Source: SLRI01 sp964393275
GTDB lineage: Bacteria > Pseudomonadota > Alphaproteobacteria > Geminicoccales > Geminicoccaceae
NCBI GenBank assembly: GCA_964393275.1
Contig: CAYMTA010000014.1
Span: forward strand, 1-64,000
Reading direction: 5' to 3'
Length of the DNA: 64,000 nucleotides
In this document: positions 1 through 6,917 of the stretch, one piece after another
How positions within the stretch are numbered: the first letter of the stretch is position 1
How the letters are laid out: each line of letters starts with the position of its first letter
Translations under genes and position numbers: made by a program
The notes under the pieces: generated by a model
Databases searched by the model: none
Told to the model about the DNA's origin: nothing
The model's input: the letters and a program-made list of their open reading frames with translations, nothing else

Positions 1-33
1 CACAAAGATGCCGTCGAGGGGCGTCCACCCCAT

Positions 34-125
34 CACCTCCCTTTTTAACCATTCGCTCTGTGGGAGACCGGGCACGTCGGCGCACTGGTTAAAAAAGGAG
101 GCGTCCCCTCCCGACCCGACGTTGG
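34..125. repeat. 92-nt direct repeat, copy 1
   Basis: This 92-nt block recurs with no mismatch at 138-229, giving a 104-nt period with a 12-nt spacer (126-137). Each copy has an internal inverted repeat: CCTCCCTTTTTAACCA near its left end pairs with TGGTTAAAAAAGGAGG further right, leaving a loop of about 34 nt. It could be a MITE-like or BIME-like element or a tandem terminator. No coding sequence covers it, and the array may continue upstream of the window. Confidence 0.85.
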
Positions 126-137
126 GAGCATCGGGGA

Positions 138-229
138 CACCTCCCTTTTTAACCATTCGCTCTGTGGGAGACCGGGCACGTCGGCGCACTGGTTAAAAAA
201 GGAGGCGTCCCCTCCCGACCCGACGTTGG
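138..229. repeat. 92-nt direct repeat, copy 2
   Basis: Identical to 34-125, including the long internal hairpin. Perfect identity in non-coding DNA points to recent duplication or gene conversion. Confidence 0.85.
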
Positions 230-519
230 TTGTCGGGCAGGAATGCGATTCTTCTAAACAACCGGTGGGTGCAGGGAGGATCATCCTCCCTGCGTTTCTT
301 TCCCGGCTGCCGCTCATGTCGCCGCATCTTTGTTCACCTCGGCGGCTTGGCCGATGGTCAGGCTCGAGGCTTCGATGCGGCTGGGTTGGGGGCTTCATAG
401 GCCTCGGCCTGCAAGCCTCGCGCGATGCCTTGACGCCATCACGAGCGCTTATGACGACCGCGCCCAGCCCGTCGCGAAGGCGCCCTGGCGGCGCCAATGC
501 CGGGTCAGGACGCTCGGGT
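230..519. other. Intergenic stretch without a supportable gene
   Basis: No convincing gene is seen on either strand. On the minus strand around 330-420 a short piece reads SLTIGQAAEVNKDAAT and then hits a stop, which resembles a helix-turn-helix fragment. It has no start and is too short to call, so decayed coding DNA is the most that can be said. A strong hairpin lies at 271-293. Confidence 0.5.
271..293. terminator. Perfect 11-bp inverted repeat, terminator-like
   Basis: GCAGGGAGGAT, one base, then ATCCTCCCTGC, followed on the plus strand by GTTTCTTT. The stem is perfect but the T tract is broken, so it is a plausible weak intrinsic terminator or simply a stable hairpin. No gene reading into it is visible inside the window. 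Confidence 0.5.
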
Positions 520-665
520 TGTTGCATCTGGCGCAACATTTTCGCTCGGGTTGTTGCGTCAGATGCAACATCCGCCGTGCCGATGTTGCATGGGATGCAA
601 CATAAGCAAACGTGATGTTGCATCTCATGCATCATTTGGCCGGGATCGTTGCATCTAATGCAACA
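520..665. repeat. Array of five 19-nt palindromes at 31-32-nt spacing (left array)
   Basis: Five copies of a palindrome with consensus TGTTGCATCNNATGCAACA start at 520, 552, 584, 616 and 647, so the period is 32, 32, 32, 31 nt, close to three helical turns. Outer arms TGTTGC/GCAACA are best conserved and the centres vary. An inverted counterpart with the same copy number and spacing lies at 23888-24032. Possible roles are protein-binding sites on one DNA face, RNA hairpins, or a mobile repeat end. Confidence 0.9.
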
Positions 666-670
666 TCCCT

Positions 671-769
671 CGACGGACGAACCCGAGGATTCGACGAGCG
701 AACCCACCGAATCGACGATCGAACCCAGGGATTCGACGATCGAACCCGGTCCCGAGCGAACGAACCCGG
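671..769. repeat. 21-nt tandem repeats (left array)
   Basis: Four 21-nt units start at 671, 692, 713 and 734 with core CGACGAWCGAACCC, followed by a partial unit ending about 769. They begin 5 nt after the palindrome array. The reverse complement of the unit makes up the array at 23783-23886. Confidence 0.88.
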
Positions 770-822
770 CGCGCCGCAACTCCCTGATGTGAAAGGCATT
801 CTTGCCCGAAGCCGCGGTCGTG

Positions 823-917
823 CCATCGGACGAGCGAACCCGGGACCCGGAATTGCCGAACGAACCAGAGCCAGCCTTGCCTTCGCGGCCGACTTGTGAT
901 AGGAATATTGTCTGATA
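823..917 (-). repeat. 95-nt conserved tail, inverted copy of 23637-23731
   Basis: Read on the minus strand from 917 to 823, this aligns without gaps to 23637-23731 at roughly 80 percent identity by eye. Shared blocks include AATATTCCTATCACA and GGTTCGTTCGGCAATTCCG. It lies just outside the 3' end of the permease gene that ends at 947, as the other copy lies just outside the RraA-like gene ending at 23598. Confidence 0.85.
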
Positions 918-946
918 CCCTTCCGAGCCCGCCCGGTCGGAGCCGA

Positions 947-1768
947 TCACCCCTTCACCGCACCCATCGAGACGCCGCGCACCAGGAATTTCTGCAGCAT
1001 GGCGACGGCGATGAAGATGGGGATGGTGCCGAGGGTGCTCATGGCGGCGATCTTGGCCCAGAAGTTGGACTGGCCGCCGAAATAGTGGGTCACCTGGACG
1101 GGGAAGGTGGTGGCGGCGTTGCGGGTGAGGACCAGGGCGAAGACGAACTCGTTCCAGGCGAAGACGAAGGTGAAGACGGCGGTGGCGAACAGGCCGCCCC
1201 GGATGACGGGGAGGACGATCAAACGGAAGGTCTGGAGCCTGGAGCAGCCGTCGACGAGCGCCGATTCCTCGAGCTCGATCGGCACGTCCTGGATGTAGCC
1301 GCGCATCATCCAGATGACGTAGGGCAGGTTGAAGGCGGTGTAGAGGACGATCAGGCCCATGCGGGTGTCGACCCAGCCGAGCTTCACGTAGAGGAGGAAG
1401 ACCGGAAAGACGATGACGATCGGCGGGATCATGCGGTTGGAGATGACCCACATGGCGAAGTTGTCGCCGCCGGTCTGGAAGCGCGCCATCGAATAGGCGC
1501 ACATGGTGCCGAGCAGCATGGCGAAGGCGGTGCTGATGGTGGCGACGACGAGGCTGTTCCAGATGGTCCAGACATCGCCGTCCTTGAACAGCACGGCGTA
1601 GTTCTGGAACTGGATCTGGCCGGGCAGCCAGATCGGCGGGCTGGCGAAGATCTCGTCCGGCGTCTTGAGCGAGATCGCGACCAGCCAGTAGATCGGAAAG
1701 AGGAAGAAGACGAGGGCCAGGGCCACCAGCAGGTAGCGGAGCGCCAGGGTGCGCCTCGACTGCCTCAT
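947..1768 (-). CDS. Carbohydrate ABC transporter permease, MalG type (CUT1)
   Basis: A 273-residue inner-membrane permease with six predicted membrane segments. The binding-protein-dependent transport motif EESALVDGCSRLQTFRLIVLP, which contacts the ATPase, lies around residues 180-200. The ATG at 1768 overlaps the TGA of the upstream permease (ATGA), so the two are translationally coupled. It is the last gene of a ten-gene minus-strand operon and would pair with the MalF-type permease and the binding protein at 2710. No MalK-type ATPase gene lies next to it; the next DNA is the left repeat array. The substrate is inferred from context to be a sugar or sugar acid. Confidence 0.92.
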   Translation of the reverse strand: MRQSRRTLALRYLLVALALVFFLFPIYWLVAISLKTPDEIFASPPIWLPGQIQFQNYAVLFKDGDVWTIWNSLVVATISTAFAMLLGTMCAYSMARFQTGGDNFAMWVISNRMIPPIVIVFPVFLLYVKLGWVDTRMGLIVLYTAFNLPYVIWMMRGYIQDVPIELEESALVDGCSRLQTFRLIVLPVIRGGLFATAVFTFVFAWNEFVFALVLTRNAATTFPVQVTHYFGGQSNFWAKIAAMSTLGTIPIFIAVAMLQKFLVRGVSMGAVKG

Positions 1769-2652
1769 CGGGTGAACTCGACCCGGCGCAAGGCCGCCAT
1801 GACGACGAGCGAGAGCAGGACGATGACGACGACCGCGAGGGCGGCGGCATAGCTCGTCTCGAACTGCTTGAAGGCGAGGACGTAGGCGTAGATGGAGACG
1901 GTCTCGGTCAGCGTCCCCGGGCCGCCCCGGGTGAGCGCCCAGACGACGTCGAAGAGGCGGAAGAGATCGAGGGCGCGGATCAGGCAGGCGATCAGGATCA
2001 CCGGCTTGATGATCGGCAGGGTGACGTACCAGAAGGACTTCCAGAAGCCGGCGCCGTCGAGCTCGGCCGCCTCGGCGAGCGACTGGTCGACATTGGCGAG
2101 CCCGGCGAGCAGCAGCAGGAACATGAAGGGCGTCCACTGCCAGATCTCGGCGAGCAGGATGGCCGGGTAGACGAAGGCGGGGTTGACGGTCCAGAGGATG
2201 GTGGCCGGCTCCGTGGTGAACCAGGAGAGGATCTGGTTGATGGGCCCGTAGCGGTTGTCGAAGAGAAGGCGCCAGGTCGAGCCCGCGATGATCGGCGAGG
2301 TGACGACCGGCAGGATCAAAAGCGCCACGAAGATCTGCTTGCCGGGCAGCCGGTCGAGCAGGAGGAGGGCGAGCAGCATGCCCAGCACCAGCTCGAGCGG
2401 CAGGGCCACGGCGAGGAAGATCGCCGTGTGCAGTACCGACTGCCAGAACCGCGCGTCCGCCATCAGGCGCCGGTAGTGCACGGCGCCCTGGAAGCTCGTG
2501 TCCTCGGCGAACATGTCGATGCCCTGGAAGCTGACGATGCCCGTGTAGATGATCGGGAAGAGCCCGATCAGCAGGATCACCAGCACGGCCGGCCAGACCA
2601 TGCCGTACTTGAAGCCGCGGCCGACGAAGGCCTGTCGCGAGGCTGATTGCAT
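1765..2652 (-). CDS. Sugar ABC transporter permease, MalF type (CUT1)
   Basis: A 295-residue permease with about six membrane helices; the first follows the short N-terminal tail MQSASRQAFVGRGFKYGM. The ATPase-contact loop reads EAAELDGAGFWKSFWYVTLP. It forms the membrane channel with the permease it overlaps by 4 nt. It starts 57 nt downstream of the binding-protein gene, after a hairpin at 2658-2691. The family transports oligosaccharides, polyols and glycerol phosphates; here the substrate is unknown but probably belongs to the apiose/apionate pathway. Confidence 0.92.
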   Translation of the reverse strand: MQSASRQAFVGRGFKYGMVWPAVLVILLIGLFPIIYTGIVSFQGIDMFAEDTSFQGAVHYRRLMADARFWQSVLHTAIFLAVALPLELVLGMLLALLLLDRLPGKQIFVALLILPVVTSPIIAGSTWRLLFDNRYGPINQILSWFTTEPATILWTVNPAFVYPAILLAEIWQWTPFMFLLLLAGLANVDQSLAEAAELDGAGFWKSFWYVTLPIIKPVILIACLIRALDLFRLFDVVWALTRGGPGTLTETVSIYAYVLAFKQFETSYAAALAVVVIVLLSLVVMAALRRVEFTR

Positions 2653-2657
2653 AGCGT

Positions 2658-2691
2658 GGCGGCCGAATGGGAAGGGGACGGCACGGCCGCC
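2658..2691 (-). promoter_or_regulatory. Intercistronic hairpin after the CUT1 binding-protein gene
   Basis: GGCGGCC (2658-2664) pairs with GGCCGCC (2685-2691) around a 20-nt loop in the gap between the binding-protein and permease genes. Such hairpins commonly protect binding-protein mRNA and lower expression of the downstream permeases; that role is inferred. There is no T tract. Confidence 0.5.
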
Positions 2692-2709
2692 CCCCAGGGC
2701 ATCAAGAAA

Positions 2710-4149
2710 TCAGTTCGGGTAGGCGTTGGGCTTGGATGCCCAGTCCTCGTAGGCCTCGCGCTGCGCGTCGACGCCGACCTTCTCGGTGGTCGCGTCCCAC
2801 TGGGCCGCCACGTCGTCGAGGATCGCCTGCGGGTCGTCGCCGGCCCAGAGCCTGGAGATGCCCTGCCTCAGCGCCTCCTCGTAGCGGTCGGTCTGCAGGA
2901 GCGAGAGGTCGAGGATGCCGCTCACGGCACCCTTCTGCAGGGTCTCGAGGTATTGCGGCGCCTCGGGCCAGCGTGACTTGTACTCCTCGCTGGTGAAGTG
3001 GCTGTCGCGGAACGGATCGCGCAGCGCGTAGGGGAGCTGCACCCGCTCGATGCTGATGTCCTCGGAGTTCAGCCACTGGATGAAGAGGTAGGCCGCCTCC
3101 TTGTTGTGCGAGTCGGCGGAGACGGCGAGCGAGAAGCCGGAGGCGAGCTGCGGGTGGCCGCCCGGCGTCAGCGCGTAGCCGACCTTGCCGGCGATCTGCG
3201 ACTTCGGGACCCAGGAGAAGGCCTCCTGGTCGAGGCCGTAGCCGGCGGCCCAGCGGCCATAGGGCGGCCACGAGATGGTCATCGCCGTGTCGCCCTGGAG
3301 GAAGGCCGCGAGGTTCTCGACGAAGCCCCAGGTCTCGACCCCGGGCGGCATGCACTTGTTCTCCTCCAGCATGCTCTTGAAGACGCTGACCCCGGCCTCG
3401 CTGTTGACCGTGGCCTTCATGGTCTCCGGATCGAAGAACTTGCCGCCGGCGATGCGGAAGCGCTCCTGGAACATCTGCTGCGCGTAAGGGGGATCGCGGA
3501 ACAGGCCGGCGCCGTAGGGCTTGCCGCCGGTATGCTCGGTGATGAAGCAGGCGACGTCGTAGAATTGCTGCCAGTCGGTCGGCGGCACCGGCAGGTCGTA
3601 GCCCTTGGCCTCCTTGAAGGCGGCCTGGATCTCGGGATCGCCCAGCACGTCGGTGCGGTAGTAGAAGACGAAGACGTCGCCGTCGTCGGGGAAGCCGTAG
3701 ATGGTGTCGCCGACCTTCATCTGGTTGTCGCGATAGACCGGGGCGATGGTCTGGAGCTCGTCGCGATAGCCGTACTTGTCGACATAGGCGTCGAGCGGCT
3801 CGAGGGCGCCGGCGCGGGCCAGGTCGGCCATCCAGGACGGGATGACGTTGAGCGCGTCGTAGGCGCCGGTGCCGGCCCGATGCTCCTGCAGGATCTTGGT
3901 GAACATCTCGGCCGTCGGCACCTCGATGACCTTGACGTCGATGCCGGTCAGCTCCTTCCACTTCGGGCCCGAGAAGTTCAAAGGATCGAGCGCCTGCAGC
4001 CCGGCCTCCCAGACGATGGTGATCTCGGTGCCCGAATACTGCTTGGCCGCCTCGACGGCCCGCTCGGCCGCCGACTGGGCGAGCGCCGGCAGGCTCGTCA
4101 GAAGCGCTGTCGCACTCGCCAGCGTGGCGAGGATGGTTCTGCGTCTCAT
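2710..4149 (-). CDS. ABC transporter extracellular solute-binding protein (CUT1, family 1)
   Basis: A 479-residue periplasmic binding protein. It starts at the ATG at 4149, preceded by AGGGAGGTC at suitable distance, with a classical signal peptide (MRRRTILATLASATALLTSLPALAQS) likely cut after ALA. The body has the family-1 binding-protein layout: a TEITIVWEAG strand at the N terminus and a Trp/Tyr-rich pocket region. It delivers substrate to the permeases at 1765 and 947 and sits inside the catabolic operon, after the hydroxyacid dehydrogenase gene (32-nt gap). At 479 residues it is longer than most MalE homologues, but family 1 varies widely. The ligand cannot be read from sequence. Confidence 0.9.
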   Translation of the reverse strand: MRRRTILATLASATALLTSLPALAQSAAERAVEAAKQYSGTEITIVWEAGLQALDPLNFSGPKWKELTGIDVKVIEVPTAEMFTKILQEHRAGTGAYDALNVIPSWMADLARAGALEPLDAYVDKYGYRDELQTIAPVYRDNQMKVGDTIYGFPDDGDVFVFYYRTDVLGDPEIQAAFKEAKGYDLPVPPTDWQQFYDVACFITEHTGGKPYGAGLFRDPPYAQQMFQERFRIAGGKFFDPETMKATVNSEAGVSVFKSMLEENKCMPPGVETWGFVENLAAFLQGDTAMTISWPPYGRWAAGYGLDQEAFSWVPKSQIAGKVGYALTPGGHPQLASGFSLAVSADSHNKEAAYLFIQWLNSEDISIERVQLPYALRDPFRDSHFTSEEYKSRWPEAPQYLETLQKGAVSGILDLSLLQTDRYEEALRQGISRLWAGDDPQAILDDVAAQWDATTEKVGVDAQREAYEDWASKPNAYPN

Positions 4150-4181
4150 TCTTTTGACCTCCCTTCGTCCTCCGGCTGACC

Positions 4182-5231
4182 TCAGCCGGCGAAGCTCTTG
4201 CCCAGGGCCGCCAGCTTGGCCTGCCAGCCCGCGCGCTCGATGATCTCGCGATTGACAACGCCCCGCGGCACCTCGCCCCGCATCACGGCGAGGACGGCGG
4301 CGACATCGGCGGCACCGATGCCGGCGAAGCACTCGTCCGTCCAGCAGAGCGCGTGCGGTGCGAGGATGACGTTGTCGAGGGTGGTGATCGGCTCGCCCAG
4401 GGGCGTCGGCTCGTGCTCGAAGACGTCGAGCCCGGCCCCGGCGATGCGCCCCGCCTTCAGGGTCTCGTGGAGCGCCTGCTGATCGACCACCGGCCCGCGC
4501 GCGGTGTTGATCAGGTAGGCCGTGGGCTTCATCAGCGCGAGGCGCTCGGCGTTCACGATGTGCCGGGTCTGCTCGTTCAGGGGACAGCTCACCGAGAGGA
4601 AGTCGCTTTCGCGAAAGAGGGTCTCGAGATCGACCAGCTCGACCCCGAGGGTCGCCGCCACTGTCGGATCGGCGAAGGGATCGAAGGCGATGAACCGCAT
4701 GTCGAGCGGCCGCGCGATGCGGAAGACCTCCGCACCGATATTGCCGATGCCGAGCTGGCCGAGCGTCTTGCCGACGAGGCCCATGCCCATGTGGGCGCTG
4801 CGTTTGGCCCAGCCATCGGGACCCTGGCGGACGAGCCGGTCCTTGACCATGAGCCGGCCAGCGAGCGCCAGCATGAAGGTCAGGATGGCGACCGCCACCG
4901 GCCGGCGCACGCCATCCGGCGTGGTGACGAGGGCGATGTCGTTCTTCGTGCAGAGCGGCACGTCGACGCTGTCGAAGCCGACGCCGAAGCGTGCCACCAC
5001 CGCGAGCCGCCCGCTTTTCGGCACGCTGGGTGCTGCGAAGCGCGGGACCAGCAGGATGAGCGCGTCGACATCCTCGAGATCCTTGCCCGGCATGACGCCG
5101 TCGACGGGATCGACATAGCGGACCCGCACGTCGGGATGAGACTGGAGCGGGCCGAGATCGAAGGAGGGATAGGCGGCACTGCCGTCCGCAAGCCGGAAAT
5201 CGCCGCTCAGGGCCACTTCGAAGGTCGCCAC
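4182..5231 (-). CDS. D-isomer-specific 2-hydroxyacid dehydrogenase
   Basis: A 349-residue NAD(P)-dependent oxidoreductase that interconverts 2-hydroxyacids and 2-oxoacids. The Rossmann motif LGIGNIG lies mid-protein. The catalytic Arg is in NTARGPVVD, the Glu in FEHEP and the His in APHALCWT. The GTG at 5231 is chosen because GGGAGG lies 8 nt upstream; it starts 4 nt after the aldolase gene stops. Family members include glyoxylate/hydroxypyruvate reductase and phosphoglycerate dehydrogenase. In this operon it could handle glyoxylate, tartronate semialdehyde or another 2-oxoacid from sugar-acid cleavage, but specificity is not readable. Confidence 0.88.
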   Translation of the reverse strand: MATFEVALSGDFRLADGSAAYPSFDLGPLQSHPDVRVRYVDPVDGVMPGKDLEDVDALILLVPRFAAPSVPKSGRLAVVARFGVGFDSVDVPLCTKNDIALVTTPDGVRRPVAVAILTFMLALAGRLMVKDRLVRQGPDGWAKRSAHMGMGLVGKTLGQLGIGNIGAEVFRIARPLDMRFIAFDPFADPTVAATLGVELVDLETLFRESDFLSVSCPLNEQTRHIVNAERLALMKPTAYLINTARGPVVDQQALHETLKAGRIAGAGLDVFEHEPTPLGEPITTLDNVILAPHALCWTDECFAGIGAADVAAVLAVMRGEVPRGVVNREIIERAGWQAKLAALGKSFAG

Positions 5232-5235
5232 GTCA

Positions 5236-6072
5236 TCAGCCTCCCTTGGCTTTCTTTCTCGACTTCTTGCCGCCGCCCTTCTTGGCGCCTTTCGCCCCTT
5301 CCGCATAGCCCGAACGAATGCCGTCGATGCCCTGGCGCAGGGCGGCCTGCAGCAGCCAGACATCGCCGTTGTAGGCGATCAGGTTCCAGCCCTCCTCGGC
5401 GAGCGCCACGCCGGCGGCGCTGTCGCCGACCATCCGGCCCAGGCCCTTCTCGTGCTTCAGCCCGGCTTTCAGAACCTTGGCCAGTGCCTTCTTGTAGTCG
5501 GGGTGGTCGAACTCGCCCGGGATGCCCATGCTGGCCGTGAGATCGAGATGGCCGACCCAGAGCACGTCGACGCCCTCGACCGCGGCGATGGCCTCGACGT
5601 CGGCGACCCCTTCCGCCGTCTCGATCAGGCAGACCAGCCTGGTCCGGTCGTTGGCGGCGGCGAGGGCGTCGGTGACCGGGCCCATCCTGTAGCGGTCGTT
5701 GGCGAGGGCGAGGGCGAGGCCGCGCTTGCCGCGCGGCGTGTACTTCATCTTCTCGACGATCTCGCGCGCCTGCTTGGCCGAGCCGACCATGGGAATGATG
5801 ATCGCCTCGGCCCCGCAGTCGAGGGCGCGGGCGATGTGATCGTAGCTGTCGGACGGCACGCGCACGAAGGCCGGCACGCGCGCCGCCTCGAAATAGCGGA
5901 GCACGCGGTGCAGCGTTTCGTACGAGTTGCCGCTGTGCTCCATGTCGAAGAAGACGAACTCGGCGCCGGCCTCCTTCAGGATGTAGCCGATGCCGGGGGT
6001 GGTGAACTCGCCCACGTAGTGGCCGAGCTTCAGGCCCTTGGCGGCGAGCAGATCCTTGATGCTGGCGGTCAT
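5236..6072 (-). CDS. HpcH/HpaI family aldolase
   Basis: A 278-residue TIM-barrel, metal-dependent class II aldolase of the 2,4-dihydroxyhept-2-ene-1,7-dioate / 5-keto-4-deoxyglucarate aldolase family, which splits sugar acids into pyruvate and an aldehyde. FVFFDMEHSG near residue 40 carries the general-base region, and LVCLIETAEGVADVEAIAAV carries the metal-binding Glu. The ATG overlaps the upstream stop (ATGA). The C terminus is unusual: the last 20 or so residues are almost all Lys, Gly and Ala (KKGGGKKSRKKAKGG), absent from ordinary members. The product of the operon's earlier steps could be its substrate, or it may serve a side branch. Confidence 0.9.
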   Translation of the reverse strand: MTASIKDLLAAKGLKLGHYVGEFTTPGIGYILKEAGAEFVFFDMEHSGNSYETLHRVLRYFEAARVPAFVRVPSDSYDHIARALDCGAEAIIIPMVGSAKQAREIVEKMKYTPRGKRGLALALANDRYRMGPVTDALAAANDRTRLVCLIETAEGVADVEAIAAVEGVDVLWVGHLDLTASMGIPGEFDHPDYKKALAKVLKAGLKHEKGLGRMVGDSAAGVALAEEGWNLIAYNGDVWLLQAALRQGIDGIRSGYAEGAKGAKKGGGKKSRKKAKGG

Positions 6073-6917
6073 TTCGATGGCCTCGGCGGGTTGCAGATTT
6101 CCTTGACGCTGGCGGTGATGGCGTCGGGCTCGAGCACGGCGAGCCAGCCGTCCTTCAGAAGCTTCGGCCTGGCCTGCTCGATGGCGAGCTTCGCCCCGTC
6201 GGAGAACATGCCCGGGAAGTCCTCGAAGAGGATGCCCATCTCGATGCCGAGATGGCCGAGCATGAAGTCCATGGCAGCATCCTTTGGAACACCCTTGGCG
6301 ACGACCGCATCGGTCGCCTCGCGCAGGGCCGTGACCAGCGTGGCGCCAATGGTCTCCGAAAGCCCGGGCTCGAGCAGGGCCAGTCCCTCGACGGTGACGC
6401 GATGCGAGCGGTTGACCGGCTTGAAGATCGTCTTCGCGATCTCCTCGCAGAGGGCATAGTGCTCCTCCGGCCCCTGCATCAGCGCGCAGACGATCGCCTG
6501 CCGGGCGGCGACGCCGCCGAAATAGTCCTTCTGCGCCTCAAGCGTCGGCTCGTAGCGGAAGATCGAGGGATGGCAGGGATGGGTGACGAAATAGGTGATG
6601 TCCGCCCGCTCGGGCAGCTCGCCGGCATGGGGGGCGGCGGCATCGAGCATGATGACAGCACAGCCGGGCTCGAGCTGGTCCACGAAGGTATGCGCGATCT
6701 TGCCGATCAGCGCGTCGGGCACCGCCATCAGCACCACGTCGGCATTGCCGAGGGCTGCCTTCTGGTCGACGCAGACAGCACCGATGGCGTCCTTCAGGCG
6801 CTGCCGGCCGGCCTCGCTGACCTCGACATGGGCGACCTCGAAGGGCGAGCCCACAAGGTTAGTGGCGAGCCGCACCCCCATCTTGCCGCCGGCGCCGAGC
6901 AGCGCGATCCTGGTCAT
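6069..6917 (-). CDS. apnO: D-apionate oxidoisomerase-like dehydrogenase (ApnO family)
   Basis: A 282-residue protein with an N-terminal Rossmann fold (MTRIALLGAGGKMGVRLATN, motif GAGGKMG) and a C-terminal helical domain of the putative phosphogluconate dehydrogenase type (PGDH_C). ApnO enzymes of this family oxidise and rearrange D-apionate to 3-oxo-isoapionate. Assignment rests on the fold plus immediate coupling, by ATGA overlaps on both sides, to a DUF1537 kinase and a RuBisCO-like protein, which is the arrangement known for D-apionate catabolism. A different beta-hydroxyacid dehydrogenase activity is possible. Confidence 0.72.
   Translation of the reverse strand: MTRIALLGAGGKMGVRLATNLVGSPFEVAHVEVSEAGRQRLKDAIGAVCVDQKAALGNADVVLMAVPDALIGKIAHTFVDQLEPGCAVIMLDAAAPHAGELPERADITYFVTHPCHPSIFRYEPTLEAQKDYFGGVAARQAIVCALMQGPEEHYALCEEIAKTIFKPVNRSHRVTVEGLALLEPGLSETIGATLVTALREATDAVVAKGVPKDAAMDFMLGHLGIEMGILFEDFPGMFSDGAKLAIEQARPKLLKDGWLAVLEPDAITASVKEICNPPRPSK

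Noticed and set aside
226..615. A plus-strand reading frame of 129 residues in the left repeat region
   Set aside because: Composition is repeat-driven, there is no ribosome-binding site and no domain, and it runs through the palindromes.
520..665. The palindrome array as a CRISPR array
   Set aside because: Repeats are 19 nt with only 12-13 nt between them, the spacers are not of protospacer length, and there are no cas genes.
2998..4179. Long plus-strand frame opposite the CUT1 binding protein, and similar long antisense frames throughout
   Set aside because: High GC leaves long open antisense frames; these are low-complexity in translation (Asp, Gly, Arg, Val-rich) and mirror clearly real genes.
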